Assembly: GCA_020847555.1 (NCBI GenBank)
Contig: JADLBT010000144.1
Location: forward strand, 1-10,229
Direction of reading: 5' to 3'
Source: Gemmataceae bacterium
GTDB taxonomy: Bacteria; Planctomycetota; Planctomycetia; Gemmatales; Gemmataceae
Length of the DNA stretch: 10,229 nt
The notes beneath the pieces were generated by a model, which was not told where the DNA came from, did not search any database, and saw only the letters and a program-made list of their open reading frames with translations. Below, in pieces: positions 6,016-10,229 of the stretch. Made by a program: the position numbers and the translations under genes. Each line of letters opens with the position of its first letter. The first letter of the stretch is position 1.

Positions 6016-7074
6016 ATGACGACCGAAACCCCGAGCGAGCGAAAAGGCCCCCCGCGCATTCTGAGCGGCGTGCAGCCATCGGGCAAGCTCCACCTGGGCA
6101 ACTACTTCGGCGCCGTTCGCCAGCACATCGCGCTGCAAGACGAGGGGCCGTGCTTCTTCTTCATCGCCAACTACCACGCCCTGACGACCATCCGCGAGAC
6201 GGCCAGGAAGGCCGGCGAGGACGTCAAGAAGCCGGCCAAACCGGCCGACCTGCTGCGCGAGTACACACGCGACGTCGCCCTCGACTACCTGGCGCTGGGC
6301 CTGGACCCGAACAAGGTCGCGTTCTTCCGCCAGTCCGACGTGCCGGAGGTGGCCGAGCTGGCGTGGATCCTCGGGACCGTCACCAACATGGGGCTGCTGG
6401 AGCGCGCTGTCTCGTACAAGGACAAGATCGACAAGGGGATCGAGCCGAGCGTCGGGCTGTTCACCTACCCGGTGCTGATGGCGGCCGACATCCTCATCGT
6501 CCGCGCGAACGTCGTCCCGGTCGGGCACGACCAGATCCAGCACCTGGAGATGACGCAGGACATCGCCGGCAAGTTCAACCGCGCGTTCGGCGAGGAGGTG
6601 TTTCCGATCCCGAACTACCGGCTCACCAGGGAGTCGAAGGTGCCGGGGACGGACGGTCAGAAGATGAGCAAGTCGTATGGCAACACGATCGAGATCTTCG
6701 CCGAGGGCAAGCCGCTGGAAAAAACGGTGATGGGCATCAAGACCGACAGCACCCCGCTGGGCCAGCCGCTCGATCCGACGCAGTGCAACGTCTTCACGCT
6801 GTACAGCCTGTTCGCGACGCCGACCGAGCAGGAGGCGCTGGCGGCCGACTACCGCGGCGGCAAGATCGGCTACGGCCAGGCGAAGAAACTGCTCAAGGCG
6901 AAGATCGACGAGGCGTTCAGTCCGGCCCGGGAGCGCCGGCGGCAGCTGGCGGCGGATCCGGGTTACGTCGAGGACGTGCTGCGCGAGGGGGCGAAGAAGG
7001 CGCGTGCCGAGGCGGAGAAGACGATGGAACGAGTCCGCGCGGCGGCGGGGCTGTCCACCAGGGTTCGGGCCTGA
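6016..7074 (+). CDS. trpS: Tryptophan--tRNA ligase
   Basis: This 352-residue class I aminoacyl-tRNA synthetase joins tryptophan to tRNA-Trp with ATP in the cytoplasm. The opening RILSGVQPSGKLHLGNYFGA carries the HIGH-type signature HLGN (26-29). The KMSKS loop is KMSKS at 216-220 within GTDGQKMSKSYGN. VGHDQIQHLEMTQDIA is the usual tryptophan-site region. Length is slightly above the common 330-340. By recalled comparison with the Bacillus enzyme, an extra stretch of about 15 residues, rich in Lys and Glu, falls around 61-77 between NYHALT and the ALDYLALG helix. The ATG at 6016 is preferred, with GAG five bases upstream; an in-frame GTG at 6010 would add only two residues. It is probably co-transcribed with the dehydrogenase 58 bp downstream. 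Confidence 0.96.
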   Translation: MTTETPSERKGPPRILSGVQPSGKLHLGNYFGAVRQHIALQDEGPCFFFIANYHALTTIRETARKAGEDVKKPAKPADLLREYTRDVALDYLALGLDPNKVAFFRQSDVPEVAELAWILGTVTNMGLLERAVSYKDKIDKGIEPSVGLFTYPVLMAADILIVRANVVPVGHDQIQHLEMTQDIAGKFNRAFGEEVFPIPNYRLTRESKVPGTDGQKMSKSYGNTIEIFAEGKPLEKTVMGIKTDSTPLGQPLDPTQCNVFTLYSLFATPTEQEALAADYRGGKIGYGQAKKLLKAKIDEAFSPARERRRQLAADPGYVEDVLREGAKKARAEAEKTMERVRAAAGLSTRVRA

Positions 7075-7132
7075 ACTTCCTCGTTTGCCCGCTTGCGGCT
7101 TGGCGACGAGTACCCACGCCTGGCGGCCGCAC

Positions 7133-10087
7133 ATGAGCGACCCGGATTTTACCGAGTTCAAGCGCCAGGCGCTGGCCCGCCACCTGCGCCAGAACCTCCA
7201 GGGCGAGATCCGCTTCGACCCGACCGCCCGCCACCTTTACAGCACCGACGCCAGCATCTATCAAATCCGCCCGCTCGGCGTCGTCCTGCCGAAGACCGTC
7301 GAGGATTTGCACGCAGCCGTGCAGATCGCCACCGAGATGCGGATCCCCCTTACCGCACGTGGCGGCGGCACCAGCCTCTCGGGACAGTCGATTGGTCCGG
7401 GTGTTGTCATCGATTGCTCGAAGTACCTCAATCAGGTTCTCGCCGTCGATCCCGCGGGGCGCACCGCGCGGGTCCAACCCGGGGTGGTGCTCGACCAGCT
7501 CAACCGCCGTCTGGCGCCGCATGGGCTGCAGTTCGGCCCCGACGTCGCCACCGCGAGCCGGGCGAACCTCGGCGGGATGATCGGCAACAACTCGGCCGGC
7601 GCCCGCTCGATCGTCTTCGGCAAGACCGCCGACCACGTCCGCCGGCTGAACGTCATCCTCGCCGATGGCACGCGCACCGAACTGCGCCCGCTCACCCTCG
7701 TCGAGTGGGAGCGCCGGGCGTCGGCCCGCACGTTCGCGGGTTCGCTCTACCGCACGATCCGCCAGATCGCGCAAGAGACGGCCGCCGAGGTGCGCCGCCG
7801 CTTCCCCCGGATCCTGCGCCGCGTGAGCGGTTACAACCTCGACGTGATGGTGGATCAGCTTCTCGGCGAGGGCGACGCGGGGTCGGCGGAGGGCAACGGT
7901 GAACGCGCCCCGCGCGCCAGCCTGGCCCCGCTCGTCGTCGGCAGCGAGGGAACGCTGGCGGTCGTCACCGAGGCCGAGGTGGGCCTCGTCCCGCGCCCGC
8001 CGGCGCGCGGCCTGCTCGTCCCGCACTTCGCGTCGATGCGGGCCGCTCTCGACGCGCTCGCCGTCTGTCTGGAGTTCCGCCCGAGCGCGGTCGAGTTGAT
8101 GGACCAGATGCTGCTCGACCTGGCTCGCGGCAACCTGTCGCTGCGCACCACGATGGCGGCGATCGAGGGCCGGCCGGCGGCGGTGTTCATGGTCGAGTTC
8201 AGCGGCGACGAGTCGGCCGAGGTGGCGCACCGGGTCGAGCGACTGGCGCACCGCCTGCGTGAGGTGCCGGGGGTGACGGCCCTGGTGCCCGCTCTCGACC
8301 CCGCCCTGCGCGACCCGCTCTGGAGGCTGCGCAGCGCCGCGGTGCCGCTGCTGCTGGGGCTGCCCGGCGACCGCAAGCCGGCGACCTTCATCGAGGACAC
8401 GGCCGTCGCCCCGGAGCGCCTGCCCGAGTTTGCCACGCGCTTCCGCGAGGTGCTGCACCGCCACGGCACCGACGGCGCGTTCTACGGCCACGCCAGCGTC
8501 GGCTGCCTGCACATCCGCCCGGTCCTCAACCTCAAGGACGGCGCCGACGTCAGCCGGATGCGCGCCATCGTGGAGGACATTACCGATCTCGTTCTCGACT
8601 TCGGCGGCGCGCTGAGCGGCGAGCACGGCGACGGGCTGGCGCGGAGCGAGTGGAATCGCAAGATGTTCGGTGACGCGGTCTACCAGGCGTTCCGCCAGGT
8701 CAAGGCGGCGTTCGACCCGCAGGGGCTGCTCAACCCCGGCAAGGTGGTGGATGCACCGCCGATGACCGAACACCTCCGCTACGGGTCCGGGTACGCCCCT
8801 GCGGAACCGGCGGTGCTGTTCGACTACAGCGCCCAGGAGGGATTCGTCCGCGCCGTCGAGCTGTGCAACGGCTCGGGGGTGTGCCGCAAACTGCAGGGCG
8901 GGACGATGTGCCCGTCGTTCCGGGCGACGCGCGACGAGCAGGACAGCACGCGCGGCCGGGCCAACGTCCTGCGGCTGGCGCTCGCCGAGGGCGAGCCGCT
9001 CGGCGGACCGCACAGCGGGTGGGTCCACGACGTCCTCGATCTGTGCCTGCTGTGCAAGGGGTGCAAGGCCGAGTGCCCCAGCAACGTGGACATGGCGAAG
9101 CTCAAGGTCGAGTTCCTGCACGCCTACTACCAGGAGCGGCCACGCCCGCTGGGACATCGTCTGCTGGCTGGGATCTATCGTCTCAATCGTCTCGGAGCAT
9201 TGGTCGCGCCGCTGGCGAACTGGGTGCAGGAAGGGCGGGTAACACGCTGGCTGCTGGAGAAGCTCGCCGGCATCGACCGGCGGCGCAGCCTGCCCCGACT
9301 GCACTTCAACCACCTGCGCCGCTGGCTGGCGCGGCACAGACCGGCTCCGGGTGCCGGACGGCTGGGCCGCGTGATCCTGCTGGACGATTGCTTCACCACC
9401 TTCAACGAGCCGCAGATCGGGCGAGCGGCGGTGCGCGTGCTGGAAGCGGCCGGGTACGCGGTCGAGCCAGCGGGCCTGACCTGCTGTGGCCGCCCGCAGC
9501 TGAGCAAGGGCTTCCTGCCGCAGGTCCGCGATCTGATCCGCCGCCAGGCGCCCGCGCTGGCGGCGCGGGTCGCCGACGGCACCCCGATCCTGGGGCTGGA
9601 GCCGAGCTGTCTGCTCGCGTTGGCGGATGAGTGGCCCGACCTTGTCCCCGGTCCGCACACGCGCCGCATCGCGGCGGCGGCCGAACTCGCCGATGGCTGG
9701 CTGGCGCGCGCCGTCCACGCCGGCCGGACCGAGCTGGCGCTGCGGCCGCGCCCGGCGCGCTGCGTGGTCCACGGCCACTGCCATCAGAAGGCACTGGTCG
9801 GAGTCAAGGGAACGGCCGAGGCGCTGCGCCTGGTGCCCGGTCTGGAGGTGAGGCTGCTCGATACCGGGTGCTGCGGGATGGCGGGTTCGTTCGGGTTCGA
9901 GGCGGAGCACTACGATTTGAGCGTGGCCATCGCCCGGCTCGACCTGCTCCCGGCGCTCGCTGCGGACGCCGAGGCGACCGTGGTCGCGCCGGGGATCTCG
10001 TGCCGGCACCAGATCCACGATCTGGCCGGTCGGCGCGCCTTGCACCCGCTGGAGGTGCTGGCCGAGGCACTGGAAAACCCCGGCTGA
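7133..10087 (+). CDS. Fused FAD-linked D-2-hydroxyacid dehydrogenase with Fe-S/CCG domains (GlcD-GlcF type, YdiJ-like)
   Basis: This 984-residue single-chain oxidoreductase should oxidise a D-2-hydroxyacid (D-lactate, D-2-hydroxyglutarate or glycolate) to the 2-oxoacid and pass electrons on through iron-sulfur clusters. The N-terminal PCMH-type FAD-binding domain carries RGGGTSLSGQS (76-86) and GGMIGNNSAG (147-156). The FAD-oxidase C domain carries GHASVGCLH (His453, His460) and GEHGDG (496-501, His498), the expected metal/substrate histidines. Two Fe-S motifs follow: Cys578, Cys584, Cys593 (CNGSGVC...MCP) and CLLCKGCKAEC (638-648). Two CCG domains then carry CCG at 784-786 and 913-915, as in GlcF/HdrD. 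The order and length fit E. coli YdiJ (about 1018 aa). Some relatives keep these parts as separate glcD, glcE and glcF genes; no glcE is seen here. The ATG is chosen because homology begins just after it, although its ribosome site is poor. The exact substrate cannot be read from sequence. Confidence 0.9.
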   Translation: MSDPDFTEFKRQALARHLRQNLQGEIRFDPTARHLYSTDASIYQIRPLGVVLPKTVEDLHAAVQIATEMRIPLTARGGGTSLSGQSIGPGVVIDCSKYLNQVLAVDPAGRTARVQPGVVLDQLNRRLAPHGLQFGPDVATASRANLGGMIGNNSAGARSIVFGKTADHVRRLNVILADGTRTELRPLTLVEWERRASARTFAGSLYRTIRQIAQETAAEVRRRFPRILRRVSGYNLDVMVDQLLGEGDAGSAEGNGERAPRASLAPLVVGSEGTLAVVTEAEVGLVPRPPARGLLVPHFASMRAALDALAVCLEFRPSAVELMDQMLLDLARGNLSLRTTMAAIEGRPAAVFMVEFSGDESAEVAHRVERLAHRLREVPGVTALVPALDPALRDPLWRLRSAAVPLLLGLPGDRKPATFIEDTAVAPERLPEFATRFREVLHRHGTDGAFYGHASVGCLHIRPVLNLKDGADVSRMRAIVEDITDLVLDFGGALSGEHGDGLARSEWNRKMFGDAVYQAFRQVKAAFDPQGLLNPGKVVDAPPMTEHLRYGSGYAPAEPAVLFDYSAQEGFVRAVELCNGSGVCRKLQGGTMCPSFRATRDEQDSTRGRANVLRLALAEGEPLGGPHSGWVHDVLDLCLLCKGCKAECPSNVDMAKLKVEFLHAYYQERPRPLGHRLLAGIYRLNRLGALVAPLANWVQEGRVTRWLLEKLAGIDRRRSLPRLHFNHLRRWLARHRPAPGAGRLGRVILLDDCFTTFNEPQIGRAAVRVLEAAGYAVEPAGLTCCGRPQLSKGFLPQVRDLIRRQAPALAARVADGTPILGLEPSCLLALADEWPDLVPGPHTRRIAAAAELADGWLARAVHAGRTELALRPRPARCVVHGHCHQKALVGVKGTAEALRLVPGLEVRLLDTGCCGMAGSFGFEAEHYDLSVAIARLDLLPALAADAEATVVAPGISCRHQIHDLAGRRALHPLEVLAEALENPG

Positions 10088-10111
10088 TCTCAGCCCCTCT
10101 CGGGAAAGAGG
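10082..10111. repeat. Two small dyads after the dehydrogenase stop
   Basis: GGCTGA (10082-10087, including the stop codon) pairs with TCAGCC (10090-10095). CCTCT (10096-10100) pairs with AGAGG (10107-10111) around CGGGAA. They sit immediately before the long hairpin at 10113. Together they could form a compound 3' structure; each alone is short and may be chance. Confidence 0.3.
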
Positions 10112-10112
10112 C

Positions 10113-10206
10113 GAAGTTCCTGGAAAGCTCACGAGCGGCGGTCCGTGGGTGATGTACCTGGGACTTCCCCCCACGGACCGTAGCCCGGGGGCTTTCCAGG
10201 AACTTC
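10113..10206. repeat. Palindromic repeat element 2 (94-nt hairpin, possible terminator)
   Basis: GAAGTTCCTGGAAAGC (10113-10128) and GCTTTCCAGGAACTTC (10191-10206) are perfect 16-bp outer arms. CGGTCCGTGGG (10139-10149) and CCCACGGACCG (10170-10180) are perfect 11-bp inner arms. Pairing through the ten bases between them leaves only three mismatches and two G-U pairs, giving a 37-bp arm around a 20-nt loop. It begins 25 nt after the dehydrogenase stop. No U-tract follows, so it may stop transcription by structure, protect the 3' end, or be a mobile palindromic repeat. Read on the minus strand it shares the block order of the element at 134-202. Confidence 0.75.
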
Positions 10207-10229
10207 TCCCTTCCTCCTGGTCACTCCAG

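Noticed and set aside
6917..10174. A very long open frame (about 1085 codons) on the minus strand opposite the dehydrogenase
   Set aside because: The plus strand carries clear FAD and Fe-S motifs. The antisense frame is rich in Arg, Ala, His and Gln with no domain, as expected when strong GC third-position bias removes stops from the opposite strand.

Overview
The window is GC-rich, uses GTG starts freely and carries a System II cytochrome c biogenesis operon (ResB plus a CcsA with a large N-terminal soluble domain). It also has a repeat-built lipoprotein, a winged-helix/coiled-coil protein of unknown function and palindromic intergenic repeats. This combination best fits a planctomycete, probably of the Gemmata type. 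The assignment is an inference from gene content and style; no rRNA or other marker is present to fix it.

Layout. Positions 1-337 hold no convincing complete gene: a possible gene tail, a structured palindromic repeat (134-202), an imperfect 20-bp direct repeat and a candidate promoter. A small two-helix membrane protein follows (338-658). A good sigma70-like promoter (710-738) precedes an apparent three-gene operon: a lipoprotein of internally duplicated modules (814-1881), ResB (1893-3251) and CcsA (3248-5074, with an ATGA overlap with resB). A near-perfect hairpin (5098-5127) separates this operon from a convergent minus-strand gene (5142-5921) encoding a winged-helix/coiled-coil protein. 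A short divergent region leads to trpS (6016-7074), followed 58 bp later by a 984-residue fused FAD/iron-sulfur 2-hydroxyacid dehydrogenase (7133-10087). The window ends in a long imperfect hairpin (10113-10206).

How the genes work together. ResB and CcsA should form the haem export and cytochrome c haem-ligation complex. The co-transcribed lipoprotein is a candidate extracytoplasmic partner or a linked protein of other function. TrpRS is housekeeping. The fused dehydrogenase feeds electrons from a D-2-hydroxyacid through FAD and Fe-S centres to an unidentified acceptor.

Most notable. (1) The hairpin elements at 134-202 and 10113-10206 share an ordered set of sequence blocks in opposite orientation, and the terminator at 5098-5127 looks like a stripped-down version. 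This suggests a dispersed palindromic repeat family at gene-block borders. (2) The lipoprotein has a permuted repeat architecture and sits first in the cytochrome c biogenesis operon. Nothing resembling CRISPR, phage, an insertion sequence or a defence system was seen.
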